From an uncultured Prevotellaceae bacterium (lineage in GTDB: Bacteria; Bacteroidota; Bacteroidia; Bacteroidales; Bacteroidaceae): 64,000 nt of DNA. Under the pieces are notes generated by a model, which was not told the origin of the DNA, did no database searches, and was given only the letters and a program-made list of their open reading frames with translations. Below, piece after piece: positions 15,158-23,855 of the stretch (position 1 is its first letter; each line of letters opens with the position of its first letter). Made by a program: the position numbers and the translations under genes. Location of the stretch: the NCBI GenBank assembly GCA_902789415.1, contig CADAOD010000011.1, positions 1 to 64,000 on the forward strand, read 5' to 3'.

Positions 15158-15964
15158 TTAGAAGTAGACACCTACGGCTACTGACTTAAAGTCGGGACCG
15201 TAATTCTTCTTCAGCACGCTCATAGGCGAATACTTGCAGTAGAAACCGAAGCTCTTGGCAACATGTACGATACCAATAACATCGATTGTGAAAGGACGGT
15301 ACTTAATGCCGCGAGTGCTGACCTCGACCTCGTTGTCGCCCTGTTCATAATGATTACGTACGCGTTCGTAGCAGTTATAGTTGAGTTGGGCGCCAATAGA
15401 GATGGCGAAGTTCTTGCTGAAGCGCTGCTTAACGAGCAGAGGTACTGAGAATCCGAAAGTATAGATGCTTGAAGACAACTCAGAGATGCTGCCATCGCGT
15501 TTTCCTACACCTACCTCGTTGTTGGCTACGACAAACAGATTGTCGTGCCCGCTCAGAGTGTAATTGCGGAATGTCATGCCTGCACCGGCAGAGAGGGTGG
15601 TCTTAGAATTCTTTGGTGTCCAGTCGTACTGAGCTACTGTCCAACCAATCTCCCAAGAGCGGAATGGAGCGAAATCCACGCCATGAGTATTGGTAGCGAT
15701 ATCTACGCCAATATTGAAGTGCATCGACCAAGAGTCGTCCTCATCAGCACCCTTAGCAATCTTAATACCATTGTAAGTAATAGTAGAATCGTTCTCGGTT
15801 ACAGTGGTACCAGTCTCGGCATGAGCAACGATACCTGCTGTCATGAATGCGATTACAAGAAATGCTTTTTTGCCATTGTGGCTCATGTCGAGTACCCACA
15901 ATCTAGCAATTAATGCAAACACTACAATGGCGAAGGCCATCAGAATAATCAGATTTGTTTCCAT
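15158..15964 (-). CDS. Outer-membrane barrel protein fused to a small membrane peptide
   Basis: 268 residues from ATG 15964. Residues 1-33 are a paralogue of the adjacent 32-residue membrane peptide. They run directly into KKAFLVIAFMTAGIVAHA, which has all the marks of the signal peptide of a separate barrel protein missing only its initial Met. The rest alternates amphipathic strands and ends in a typical terminal strand (FKSVAVGVYF). The simplest reading is that a short deletion removed the stop of the peptide gene and the start of the barrel gene. It is the first gene of the operon and is driven by the promoter with the four-unit repeat array. Confidence 0.65.
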   Translation of the reverse strand: METNLIILMAFAIVVFALIARLWVLDMSHNGKKAFLVIAFMTAGIVAHAETGTTVTENDSTITYNGIKIAKGADEDDSWSMHFNIGVDIATNTHGVDFAPFRSWEIGWTVAQYDWTPKNSKTTLSAGAGMTFRNYTLSGHDNLFVVANNEVGVGKRDGSISELSSSIYTFGFSVPLLVKQRFSKNFAISIGAQLNYNCYERVRNHYEQGDNEVEVSTRGIKYRPFTIDVIGIVHVAKSFGFYCKYSPMSVLKKNYGPDFKSVAVGVYF

Positions 15965-15996
15965 ACTTTTAAACTTTTGTTTTTTAATTTCTGTTG

Positions 15997-16004
15997 CAAA
16001 GGTA
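15997..16004 (-). promoter_or_regulatory. -7 box of the leftward seven-gene operon
   Basis: TACCTTTG (then CA) on the minus strand, with a CCCTTGTGG -33 region 20 bases upstream. The repeat array at 16044-16111 lies directly upstream. Confidence 0.7.
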
Positions 16005-16036
16005 AGACAAATAGTCCATAACCACAAGGGTACAGA

Positions 16037-16111
16037 CAAATGGTCGGGTGGTTTCAGACAAATGGTCGGATAAAACGACGGTTTGTCGGACAAAACGACA
16101 AACCGTCGGGT
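16037..16111 (-). promoter_or_regulatory. Four-unit regulator-binding repeat array (copy B)
   Basis: On the minus strand, cores ACCCGA, GTCCGA, ATCCGA, ACCCGA (plus-strand 16106, 16086, 16066, 16044) recur every 20-22 bases, each followed about 6 bases on by GTC. The array abuts the -33 region of the operon promoter and reaches to within four bases of the regulator's stop codon. It is nearly the same as the array at 18106-18184 on the other side of the regulator gene. Confidence 0.7.
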
Positions 16112-16114
16112 ATT

Positions 16115-17986
16115 TTATTCGTGATAATTCGTTTGTTTATAGGTAGTTGGCGTCATACCGTATTTTGTGCGGAAGTTGCGGGTAAAGGTGTCGGCGCTGG
16201 TAAATCCGCTGGCCTGACTTACCTGCTCAACGTTCAAATCGGGCTGACTGTTCATCAAGCGTACAGCATAATCGAGTCGCAGTTCGCGCACATAGGCTGG
16301 CAGCGAAACACTATCGCTACCTTGGGCAAAGGCGGCTCCAATACGTTCCTTCGACAGACCGGTACGTTCGATGAGCGACTGTCGACCAAAGTCGGGCTGA
16401 AGGAACAGTTTCTCGTTCTCAATCAAGTCGCGCAGGAAAAGGAACAGCTGCTCGTCGGTTATCGTGGTAACGTCGGAGATGCTGATGCTTGCTCCAACGT
16501 TCTCCTTTTCGGGGACTTCGGTCTCAGTAACAGTTTCACTATCTTGTACTTGTTCGGGCGATTCCTCTATTGTTTGCTCTGGGGCTTTCGCTGCTTCCTC
16601 AATTTTCGCTGTTTCGGCAGCACGTGTGGCGGCTTTCAGTTCCCTGTACTTCTCTTTATACTCTACGGCCTGAGAAATCTGTTGGGCCAAGATACGGTTA
16701 CGACGCTGGGTGATACGCCACTGCAAGAATATATAGAGGGCAAAGGCTAGCACAAGCACAGCCACAATGCCAAGGGCCAAACTGATGGATGTAACAAAGC
16801 GGTTCTGGGCGCGTTGTTCGGCTATCTGGCGTTCTTTGCCTTGAGTGTCGTAGATGGTGGCAAGCTCGGCACTCTCGCTACGTTTCTGGCGAACGAGGGC
16901 AGTATCGTAAACCTCGGATATCTGCATGGCTACATGCAAGGCAGAGTCCTTACGACCGGCATTGTAGTTGGCGCGCAACTTGGGCAGCAAGTTTCTGCCA
17001 ATTGTCTCCAAGTTGTAATCATAGCCCCAATCCTTAATAAACTGGTCTAAGTGTATATAATTATCCGAAGCCTCGGAATAGCGATGGGCTGCTACCAGAT
17101 AATCGCAACCGTTGATGCGACCTTCTATACTCTGTCCAAAGTCGGTACTGGAATATTCGGCATAATAGCGGTAGGCATCGGCAACCTTTCCACGCATCTG
17201 ACATACCTGTGCACGGTGTAGCATTACCAAAGCACGCAGCGTTTTTACCTCTTTCTCAATTGGTTTAGGTTGCTGCTCATAGATAGTAACCAGCGAGTCC
17301 ATACGGTCAACCCACACGCCAGCCTCGTCCATTTTATGATGGAGATATGAAACGGCGATATTCTCAAGGGTTTCTATACTGGCTGCTATCGGACGGTTTG
17401 TTGAATCGTTTCGCGTTTGTAATACCCACTTATAGGCTTCGTCGTAGCTTTGGGCAGCTTCTTTATGGCGCTCCAGCATCATCTGTGTGTCGCCAAGACT
17501 CAGGTAGAGCGTCTGCAATTCGCCTGAACGGTATGGAGTGTCCACCTCCTTCAGCTTGTCAATCAGGCGTAGGGCGGTATGCATGGCGTTATCGTAGTCG
17601 CGATCGGTGGTAAGCATGATAACAAGGTTGGTTCCGGCATGGATATAATCCCAGAAATCCTCGGCAGGAGGATTCTCGATGGCCACTACACGGCGGAAGC
17701 ATTCTATGCATTTATCCATCTGTCCCATCTGGAAATAGGCTACACCACGATAGCCATCGGCACGTATTGGCGACAGTTCGCCAATAGCAGCCAGACTGTC
17801 GGTAACAGCTAGGAAATGCTCAAAGTCGCCTGTAAACCTTGCAGCCAGAGCAATACTGTCGCCACGTGTAGGGATTCTCTTTGTGGGGATGTCGCCCTGT
17901 TTTTCACTGCCCTTACCACCACAAGCTGTGAGCATGGTAAGGGTGATTATTACACCTATTATATATATATACCTAAATTTTCTCAT
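16115..17986 (-). CDS. Membrane-anchored TPR / AraC-type transcriptional regulator
   Basis: 623 residues from ATG 17986. A lipobox-like N-terminus (VIITLTMLTACGG) is followed by about 330 residues of TPR-type helices (DGYRGVAYFQMGQMDKCIEC and similar). A transmembrane helix lies near 400-425 (SLALGIVAVLVLAFALYIF), then a coiled coil, an acidic Glu/Pro linker, and a C-terminal AraC-type DNA-binding domain (LPAYVRELRLDYAVRLM... VSQASGFTSADTFTRNFRTKYG). Such hybrids sense an envelope signal and regulate from the membrane. The tandem arrays on both sides of the gene are its likely targets: the leftward operon and the rightward RNA. Confidence 0.85.
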   Translation of the reverse strand: MRKFRYIYIIGVIITLTMLTACGGKGSEKQGDIPTKRIPTRGDSIALAARFTGDFEHFLAVTDSLAAIGELSPIRADGYRGVAYFQMGQMDKCIECFRRVVAIENPPAEDFWDYIHAGTNLVIMLTTDRDYDNAMHTALRLIDKLKEVDTPYRSGELQTLYLSLGDTQMMLERHKEAAQSYDEAYKWVLQTRNDSTNRPIAASIETLENIAVSYLHHKMDEAGVWVDRMDSLVTIYEQQPKPIEKEVKTLRALVMLHRAQVCQMRGKVADAYRYYAEYSSTDFGQSIEGRINGCDYLVAAHRYSEASDNYIHLDQFIKDWGYDYNLETIGRNLLPKLRANYNAGRKDSALHVAMQISEVYDTALVRQKRSESAELATIYDTQGKERQIAEQRAQNRFVTSISLALGIVAVLVLAFALYIFLQWRITQRRNRILAQQISQAVEYKEKYRELKAATRAAETAKIEEAAKAPEQTIEESPEQVQDSETVTETEVPEKENVGASISISDVTTITDEQLFLFLRDLIENEKLFLQPDFGRQSLIERTGLSKERIGAAFAQGSDSVSLPAYVRELRLDYAVRLMNSQPDLNVEQVSQASGFTSADTFTRNFRTKYGMTPTTYKQTNYHE

Positions 17987-18105
17987 CATAAATAGTTTGC
18001 AGGTGCAAATATACATAATTATTTAAAACTAAAAAACAAAATGTAGTTTTATTGTTATTTTTACTATCATTTTCTTGATGTAAAGTGTGAAAATCTGTGT
18101 ATTTT

Positions 18106-18184
18106 GTCCGAAGGATTGTCGTTTCGTCCGACAAACTGTCTAAATTGTCCGACAATTCGTCTGAAACCACCCGACAATTTGTCT
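18106..18184 (+). promoter_or_regulatory. Four-unit regulator-binding repeat array (copy A)
   Basis: Cores GTCCGA at 18106, 18126 and 18147 and ACCCGA at 18169, each followed about 6 bases on by GTC (18118, 18138, 18159, 18181). The spacing is 20, 21 and 22 bases, two helical turns, so all units lie on one face of the DNA. The array ends just before the -33 region CCCTTGTGG, as in copy B. Confidence 0.7.
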
Positions 18185-18213
18185 AAACCCTTGTGGGAAC
18201 GGATTTTTTGCTT

Positions 18214-18221
18214 TACCTTTG
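18214..18221 (+). promoter_or_regulatory. -7 box of the rightward small-RNA candidate
   Basis: TACCTTTG at 18214-18221, with TTG of CCCTTGTGG at 18191-18193, 20 bases upstream. The flanking sequence CTTTACCTTTGCAACCAG is shared with the copy-B promoter. Confidence 0.7.
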
Positions 18222-18227
18222 CAACCA

Positions 18228-18393
18228 GAAAATTTAATCGCTCTTTCTTTTTTTTTAAGTAATATATAACCTAATGATCAATATCCTTTTGACAATGTAA
18301 GGGCAGTACGTATTGGAACGAAGCGTTAAACTGCCAAATGTGCTCCAGGTCGATTATCTCGCTAACAGATAAAAAGACCTGGGGCCTTTTTTT
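18228..18393 (+). ncRNA. Structured small-RNA candidate under the repeat-array promoter
   Basis: About 165 bases from the predicted start to a T-run, with no ORF longer than eight codons. Two hairpins are visible: GGCAGT (18302-18307) with ACTGCC (18330-18335), and a terminator stem CCAGGTC (18345-18351) with GACCTGG (18376-18382). The latter encloses a second stem, TTATCT/AGATAA, and is followed by TTTTTTT at 18387-18393. A dedicated promoter, two stems and a terminator with no gene point to a regulatory RNA. It could instead be the remains of a deleted gene's leader and terminator. Confidence 0.55.
18345..18393 (+). terminator. Terminator of the small-RNA candidate
   Basis: CCAGGTC/GACCTGG stem with an internal TTATCT/AGATAA stem, then GGCC and a seven-base T-run. 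A further hairpin, GTGGCT/AGCCAC (18401-18422), lies just beyond, towards the end of the oppositely directed flavodoxin gene. Confidence 0.75.
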
Positions 18394-18472
18394 GCTTAAG
18401 TGGCTAGTCATCGCGACGAGCCACCTTTACCCTAACTAAACAAATACTTATTTTATAAATTTACACCTGTGA

Positions 18473-18967
18473 TTAAAGACTTGGGGTAATAGCTGCTAAC
18501 CAAGCATCGATACGTGTATCGGTCTGGTCGTCCTCATTGATGTCGTCGAGAGCCAGACCGATGAACTTGCCATCGATAACAGCCTCAGAATCGTCGAAGG
18601 TATAGCCGTCGGTTTCAACACTACCAATAAAGTTAGCACCGCTGTCCTTGATACCGTTGTAAAGCTCGCCCATACCACCAACAAAGGTGTCGCTGTAGGT
18701 TGAGCAGTCGCCACAACCAAAGATAGCGATGGTTTTGCCACTCAGGTCGGCGCCCTGCAAGGTCTTCAGACCATCGTACCAGTCGTCCTGCAGTTCGCCA
18801 GCACCCCAGGTAGATGTACCTAAAATCAGATTCTGGTTAGCGGCTACGGTATCGGCCGACAAATCCTGAACATTCAAGGCTTCGCAGCCCAGCTTCGAGG
18901 CAATCTTCTCGGCGATAGCCTCGCAGGTTCCTGTTGAGGAACCATAAATTACAATAGTTGTATTCAT
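18473..18967 (-). CDS. fldA: Flavodoxin
   Basis: 164 residues. The FMN phosphate loop GSSTGTCEAIAEKI is at 9-22, followed by the flavin-contacting loops TSTWGAGELQDDW near 51 and FGCGDCSTYSDTF near 83. Flavodoxin is a cytoplasmic one-electron carrier that replaces ferredoxin when iron is short. It is transcribed after a DUF2023 gene, a pairing common in Bacteroidota, from a promoter that shares a motif with the imelysin operon. Confidence 0.93.
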   Translation of the reverse strand: MNTTIVIYGSSTGTCEAIAEKIASKLGCEALNVQDLSADTVAANQNLILGTSTWGAGELQDDWYDGLKTLQGADLSGKTIAIFGCGDCSTYSDTFVGGMGELYNGIKDSGANFIGSVETDGYTFDDSEAVIDGKFIGLALDDINEDDQTDTRIDAWLAAITPSL

Positions 18968-18991
18968 TACTTTATAATATCATTATGTGGT

Positions 18992-19366
18992 TTAATTCTT
19001 ACATTTGCAGTTTCCGTCGCATTGGCCCTTGCGCTTGCAGTAGCGCTCGCACTGGGCACAAATGTCGTATCCCAACATGGCGCCAAGAATAAAATCCTCT
19101 TCAGGTGTCAGCTGGTTCAGCGGACGGGTTACAATGAGGCGGATGGCATCCAAACACTCGCGGCGACCGAAGTACACGTTCAGGTTCTGCTGACCTGCTG
19201 GCTGCAGCACGTAGGGTATGCCTTGGCTTTCCAGTCGTTCAACAGCCTGGTTACCATACTTTTTATTGCAGGTAAACAGCACCATCTGGCGCACGCCTTT
19301 GTTCAGCTCGTAGATGTGGTTCATCAGCACCTTCATCTCTGTTGATATGTTTGTTGTTGCTTTCAT
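18992..19366 (-). CDS. DUF2023-family protein
   Basis: 124 residues, matching the DUF2023 layout: MKVLMNHIYELNKGVRQMVL, a central YFGRRECLDAIRLI segment and TPEEDFILGAMLGYDI. The C-terminus has six Cys in 18 residues (CAQCERYCKRKGQCDGNCKC), which suggests metal or iron-sulfur binding. It is found immediately before flavodoxin in many Bacteroidota; its function is not established. The 24-base gap indicates co-transcription with the flavodoxin gene. Confidence 0.85.
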   Translation of the reverse strand: MKATTNISTEMKVLMNHIYELNKGVRQMVLFTCNKKYGNQAVERLESQGIPYVLQPAGQQNLNVYFGRRECLDAIRLIVTRPLNQLTPEEDFILGAMLGYDICAQCERYCKRKGQCDGNCKCKN

Positions 19367-19388
19367 TGTAATACTTTAAATTCGACGG

Positions 19389-19431
19389 TGCAAAGGTACG
19401 GCGAAAAAATAAGGTGCGCAATACCTAAAAA
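19389..19431 (-). promoter_or_regulatory. Promoter of DUF2023-flavodoxin with extended -33 motif
   Basis: TACCTTTG on the minus strand at 19398-19391. The motif TTTTTAGGTATTG (plus-strand CAATACCTAAAAA, 19419-19431) lies 20 bases upstream. The identical 13-mer at identical spacing is at the porin-imelysin operon promoter (25168-25210). Confidence 0.7.
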
Positions 19432-19454
19432 CAAGTGTTTTAAGCATTGCGCAC
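19414..19454. repeat. Inverted repeat over the flavodoxin promoter -33 region
   Basis: GTGCGCAAT (19414-19422) and ATTGCGCAC (19446-19454) are perfect 9-base arms, with a partly complementary interior (TAAAAACA-AG-TGTTTTA). It covers the -33 element, so it could be an operator, and it may also act as the terminator between this promoter and the converging end of the next operon. Confidence 0.5.
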
Positions 19455-19505
19455 CCAGAGGTGTTCAATAAAAAGAACTAATATAAAGTAGGTATTGGTG
19501 AACCT

Positions 19506-20666
19506 TTAAGCGTAGGAGTGCATACCACCTAAGAAGTAGTTTACCCCAAAATAGGTGATAAGGATGGTGAGGAATGCCAGTACCATGTATACGTTGTGGT
19601 TTAGCTTGATGCTGCGATGGGCGGGGATGCCGTAGATCATCAGCGTGATGATAGCCCAGGTTTCCTTAGGGTCCCACGACCAGTAGTTGCCCCATGATAT
19701 GTTGGCCCAGATGGCACCGATAAAGATACCAAAGCCTAGGAAGGTGAGTGCCGGGTAGAGCAGCATCTGCGATAGGTGCTTCATGCCTTGACGGTATTTG
19801 GCAGACAGGATACTCACCAGACTGCTGAGGCAGGCAAACAACAACAGGGTATAAGCCAGCATGATGGTAGCAATATGGATGGGTAGCAGGCGCGAGTTGA
19901 GTACAGGCATGGGATGGTTCTCGGGCGAGTACTTATTCAGGAAGTGATACATCAGGAATAAGAAACATGCCGCGATGCCAGCTGCAAAGATATTCAGTTG
20001 TCGGCGATGATTGCGCAGCAAAGCCAGCTGTTCGCGGAACCGGCCCTTGGGGTCGATGAGTATCCAGATGAGTGCCACAAAAAGCAAAGCATAGCCGCTG
20101 TAGGTAACGGGGATGCCCCATGGATCGTAATTCAGCGACAGAATGCTACCCTGCATATCTGCGTCGTAGTCCATCTGATACAGGCGCACGTTTTTGTGAC
20201 TGGCAATCTGATTCATTGATATCGTAAACGGCTTGCCGTCGATCGTCACCTGCGAGATATAGTCGGATGGCATTTGGGTGCCTTGATAGAACTTCACATC
20301 AAACTGCTCCAGACGGATGGTGAATGGCATCTGGTGCAGATGCATGTCGCGTGTTAGGAATGTGTTGGTGTCCACGCCTTTGCGTAATGGTACTACACCT
20401 CTGATTGCTGTGAGATGCGTGAGCAGGGCACCTGCCAGGATCACTACAAACGCCAGATGCAATGCGATTACCGATGGACGTCGCACCTTGCGCTTGATGA
20501 ACCAGAAAATGCTGGCGGCTGCTAATAAAGCCCATAATGCCGAAAACCACCATGCGCCATAGATATTGTTGGATACATACTCTGTACCCTGATATTTCTC
20601 AAAAACCGTGGCGGCTGCCAGTACAGCAACCACCACGATGTATAGAATGATTATACTTCGCTTCAT
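19506..20666 (-). CDS. Cytochrome c biogenesis protein, ResB-CcsA (CcsBA) type
   Basis: 386 residues, shorter than many fused CcsBA proteins. The N-terminal part has ResB-like membrane helices and a periplasmic domain (VVPLRKGVDTNTFLTRDM...). The C-terminal half is multi-helix CcsA with the haem-handling segment ISWGNYWSWDPKETWA, which carries the WWD motif. It would deliver haem to CXXCH motifs outside the membrane. It is the last gene in the operon after a protein with two CXXCH sites, so that protein is its likely client. Confidence 0.85.
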   Translation of the reverse strand: MKRSIIILYIVVVAVLAAATVFEKYQGTEYVSNNIYGAWWFSALWALLAAASIFWFIKRKVRRPSVIALHLAFVVILAGALLTHLTAIRGVVPLRKGVDTNTFLTRDMHLHQMPFTIRLEQFDVKFYQGTQMPSDYISQVTIDGKPFTISMNQIASHKNVRLYQMDYDADMQGSILSLNYDPWGIPVTYSGYALLFVALIWILIDPKGRFREQLALLRNHRRQLNIFAAGIAACFLFLMYHFLNKYSPENHPMPVLNSRLLPIHIATIMLAYTLLLFACLSSLVSILSAKYRQGMKHLSQMLLYPALTFLGFGIFIGAIWANISWGNYWSWDPKETWAIITLMIYGIPAHRSIKLNHNVYMVLAFLTILITYFGVNYFLGGMHSYA

Positions 20667-20696
20667 ATATAATAAAACGTAAATGGCGTGCGATTA

Positions 20697-22451
20697 TTAT
20701 ATTGACTCGATGAATTTTATCACAGCATCTCTATCGGCCTTAGGCAGATGATAGAATTTCTCTGCTGGTCCGTAAGCATCCGACTGCTTTGAATAACCAT
20801 GCCACATGATAGCCTCAAGTACACTGCGGGCACGGCAGTCGTGCAGACGATCGTTAGCACCTGTGAGCTGCTGCGACAGGCCGCGTCCCCACAAAGGTGT
20901 CGTGCGGCACCAGCCAGTGCGGATATCGTTCTTCATCATCAGACGGTGCTGAACCATGTCGGTGTAAGGCCATATAGTCTGGTTAGGATAGCGTGGCAGC
21001 ATCTTGTTGGCATCCTTACCAACACTCTTAGCGTATGCCTTAATGCTGGCATCCACCCACATATCGTCGTTGCCAGTCTTCCATGAAGGACGGTGGCAGC
21101 GGGCACAGCCAATCTGCGAGAACAGGTCCTTACCGCGCTGTACGGCTTCATCGTTCAGATTACGGGCAGCAGGCACAGCCAGAGCGCGATGCCATACCAT
21201 GAACTGATAGTACTGCTTGTCGCTCATCTCTTCCTTGCCATTGTAAGGTGCACCGTTAAACAGGTACTTATCGAAGGTCTCCTTCTTGGCAATCGATGAG
21301 CAGCTCAGAATCTCGTTCACACGGGCAGCAATACCCTCGTCGGTACCGTCGGCATAGTAGGGGTGCAGAATGCTGAGTGGCGACTCACCGTGCTCCTTGA
21401 TATAGCTGATCACCTCCTTGTCCTCGCTCTGAGCCTTTGCCCAGGCTGGAGTGGTGTAGAGGAAGTGACGGTCGCTACGGGTGACGTTGGTGATATTCCA
21501 GATAGCGTTAGAACCAGCACCATCCTGCAGCGAACCACGAGTCATGGCATAGGTGAAACGCTTAATCGGACCATGAGAGCCACGGAATGTGCCCAGATCG
21601 TTATAAGCAGCCGAATAGTAGGCTGATGACTTGAAAGTGCCAGCCTCCTGATCCCACATGGCTGGGTTCAGTGTGGCATGCTTCGACTCGGCCAACCACT
21701 GTGCCTCGATATCCTCATCGCTGATGGCATCGAGCAAACCAGTACCATACACGCCGATGGTTGACTCCAGGCGCACCTCGTAGTTAGTAGGCAGCGGGTT
21801 GGTGTTGAAAGCGGTCTGAGGGATGGTTACCTCGGGGTAGATGAGGGCATATTCCTCGCCATCTTCAAACTTCATGGGCAGTCCACTCTCCATGGCTGTT
21901 ACGTTCTTCCAGTCGATGGTAATCTGACTCTCATCGATAGGTGCCTTGAAGGGCTGCATAGCCTGTGTTTGTGGCATACCTGTTACCTCGGTAATGTAGC
22001 CGTTGGTGTCAGGATGATAGATAACCAGCAGGTAGCCGTTGCCAATCTGGTTGGCGCGATACTCGGTCTGGCGTTTTCCATGACCGTAGCTGGGGTGACA
22101 GGCAATGCACGAGTTGCGCACCCATGCAGGACCTAAGCCTTTGCGTGGTTCCTGCTCAAAGGTGTAGAGCTTCTCAAAGAAACCTTCACCCGTATTGAAG
22201 TCATCCTCCATGCCAGCGGCAATAGCTGCAGGAGTGATAGCCGAGTAGCTGGCTTTCTCGGTGGTTCCTAACTCGCCGCCAGGATACCATTCCTCGGCAG
22301 TAAAGTTACCAGTAGCTTTTCCGAATGCTTGTTCTTCAGGTGTCAGAGGTCCCAGATCTGCGAAGTCGTTATTATCGGAACATGCTGTCAGCCCTGCGGC
22401 CGACAGCATTCCGAAACATACAACACATGTTAGTTTCGATATTTTCTCCAT
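20697..22451 (-). CDS. Di-haem cytochrome, DHOR/DUF1111 family, lipoprotein
   Basis: 584 residues. A signal peptide with lipobox (GLTACSDN) anchors it to a membrane. Two haem c sites are visible: CIACH near residue 113 and CARCH near residue 447, the second in the MauG-like C-terminal domain, with RGLSQQLTGANDRLHDCRAR nearby. The family is described as di-haem oxidoreductases and is regularly next to imelysin genes. It probably handles redox chemistry of a substrate bound by the imelysin and porin partners; the substrate is unknown. Confidence 0.88.
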   Translation of the reverse strand: MEKISKLTCVVCFGMLSAAGLTACSDNNDFADLGPLTPEEQAFGKATGNFTAEEWYPGGELGTTEKASYSAITPAAIAAGMEDDFNTGEGFFEKLYTFEQEPRKGLGPAWVRNSCIACHPSYGHGKRQTEYRANQIGNGYLLVIYHPDTNGYITEVTGMPQTQAMQPFKAPIDESQITIDWKNVTAMESGLPMKFEDGEEYALIYPEVTIPQTAFNTNPLPTNYEVRLESTIGVYGTGLLDAISDEDIEAQWLAESKHATLNPAMWDQEAGTFKSSAYYSAAYNDLGTFRGSHGPIKRFTYAMTRGSLQDGAGSNAIWNITNVTRSDRHFLYTTPAWAKAQSEDKEVISYIKEHGESPLSILHPYYADGTDEGIAARVNEILSCSSIAKKETFDKYLFNGAPYNGKEEMSDKQYYQFMVWHRALAVPAARNLNDEAVQRGKDLFSQIGCARCHRPSWKTGNDDMWVDASIKAYAKSVGKDANKMLPRYPNQTIWPYTDMVQHRLMMKNDIRTGWCRTTPLWGRGLSQQLTGANDRLHDCRARSVLEAIMWHGYSKQSDAYGPAEKFYHLPKADRDAVIKFIESI

Positions 22452-22483
22452 TAGTGTATTTGTTTAATTAATTTTCAGGTGTA

Positions 22484-23818
22484 TTACTCTCCAGATGTAG
22501 AGTCCCAGTTGTCGGGATCGTCGAAGTTCTTGCCCCATACCACGCTGCAGTACTTAACAAATGGAGTAGGCATGTTGCTGATACCCTCGATGGCACCAAC
22601 ATAGTTACTCTCTACAGCGGTGTTCACATTGGCGCTCTTTACGCTGGCAAAGAAGGTGTGGAAACTGTAGTCGTTGGCCTTCTTATCGGTAGAACCCAAC
22701 CAGATGTTGCGGATACTGCGGATGTTGTCGCGGAAGTCAGCGATAGAATTGTAGCTGTAAGGAGACTCTACGTAAGCGATGTCGCCGGCAGAGAATGGAT
22801 TGGCAATCTTAGCTGTGCCCACCTCGTTGCAGATAGCTACGCATGAGCCCTCGTCGGCACTCAGTACCTGTGCAATAGCGTCCTTCAGTGTGGGGAATGT
22901 GCTCTTGCTGCCGCTGATGCCTGCCTGAGTGAGGTTCTCACCATAAGAGAGACCAGCAGCGGTAGTCATGTCAAGACCAGCAGCCTTCACAACAGCTACA
23001 CGAGCGGCGTTGGCTGCAGTCTCACCCTCCCAAGCTACCTGGAGCTGGAAGCAGCGCTGCTTGAGCAGGGCGCAGATTGTCTGAGCGTAAGCCAGTTCCT
23101 GAGCACCAGTGATCTTCTCAAAGTTAGTATAAGTGTCGTTGCCCTGCAACTCGGCCACCTTACGGTTCTGACCATTGCGGAACAGGATGAACTCCAGTGC
23201 GTGGAAACCCAGGATAGTGGCATCCTCAAGCATCTCGTCGTTCATGCCATTGTTAAAGTAGTTAAGCAGCAAGCTGCGGTTCAGTGGCCATGAGTCGATA
23301 GTTGGGTCGATATCAAAGTCGCTGGCTGCACCCATCAGGAAAGCCTCAGAGCGCTCCCAGTTCTGACGAGCCTGCTTGAAGTCGGTGCAAGCCTTGTCGA
23401 TCTGAGCCTGGGTGATGCTGTTGACGGTAAGACCGTTCAGAGTCTTCTCCAGGTCCTCAACATCGTCGGCCAGTTGGGTGTATGTAGGTACGATGACATT
23501 GCCAACGAGGTTCTCCAGAACCTTACGCAGATAAGCCTCCTGAGCCTCGCTGAGCTTTGAGGTGGCGATGGTGGTGTTAGCACTTTCAAGTTCGTCGATG
23601 AGTGAAAGACAGTTGTCGATAGCATCCTGACCGAAGGCCTTGCTGCTATAGTTGGCTGCAGTAGTGTTCTGAGCATAGCTGTCTTCATCTACGAGTGGTG
23701 TGGTGGTGATAACATTGAACTCGTTAGAATCTTCAGAATTGTTGCTGTCACTGTCGCTGCAGGCAGTGAGAGAGAGTCCCATCAAGAGGACTGACATTGC
23801 GTAAATTGATTTCTTCAT
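22484..23818 (-). CDS. Imelysin-family (EfeM/M75-like) lipoprotein
   Basis: 444 residues. The signal peptide ends in a lipobox (LSLTACSDSD). The helical imelysin fold is indicated by two related halves and by GFHALEFILFR near residue 204, matching the GxHxxE metal-site motif. Imelysin-like proteins take part in iron uptake or iron-linked redox systems. The gene sits between the barrel protein and the di-haem cytochrome genes, with gaps near 35 bases, in one operon. The role in iron acquisition is inferred. Confidence 0.9.
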   Translation of the reverse strand: MKKSIYAMSVLLMGLSLTACSDSDSNNSEDSNEFNVITTTPLVDEDSYAQNTTAANYSSKAFGQDAIDNCLSLIDELESANTTIATSKLSEAQEAYLRKVLENLVGNVIVPTYTQLADDVEDLEKTLNGLTVNSITQAQIDKACTDFKQARQNWERSEAFLMGAASDFDIDPTIDSWPLNRSLLLNYFNNGMNDEMLEDATILGFHALEFILFRNGQNRKVAELQGNDTYTNFEKITGAQELAYAQTICALLKQRCFQLQVAWEGETAANAARVAVVKAAGLDMTTAAGLSYGENLTQAGISGSKSTFPTLKDAIAQVLSADEGSCVAICNEVGTAKIANPFSAGDIAYVESPYSYNSIADFRDNIRSIRNIWLGSTDKKANDYSFHTFFASVKSANVNTAVESNYVGAIEGISNMPTPFVKYCSVVWGKNFDDPDNWDSTSGE

Positions 23819-23855
23819 TGTTTTATTTAATTTATGTGGTTATTACTAACTAATC

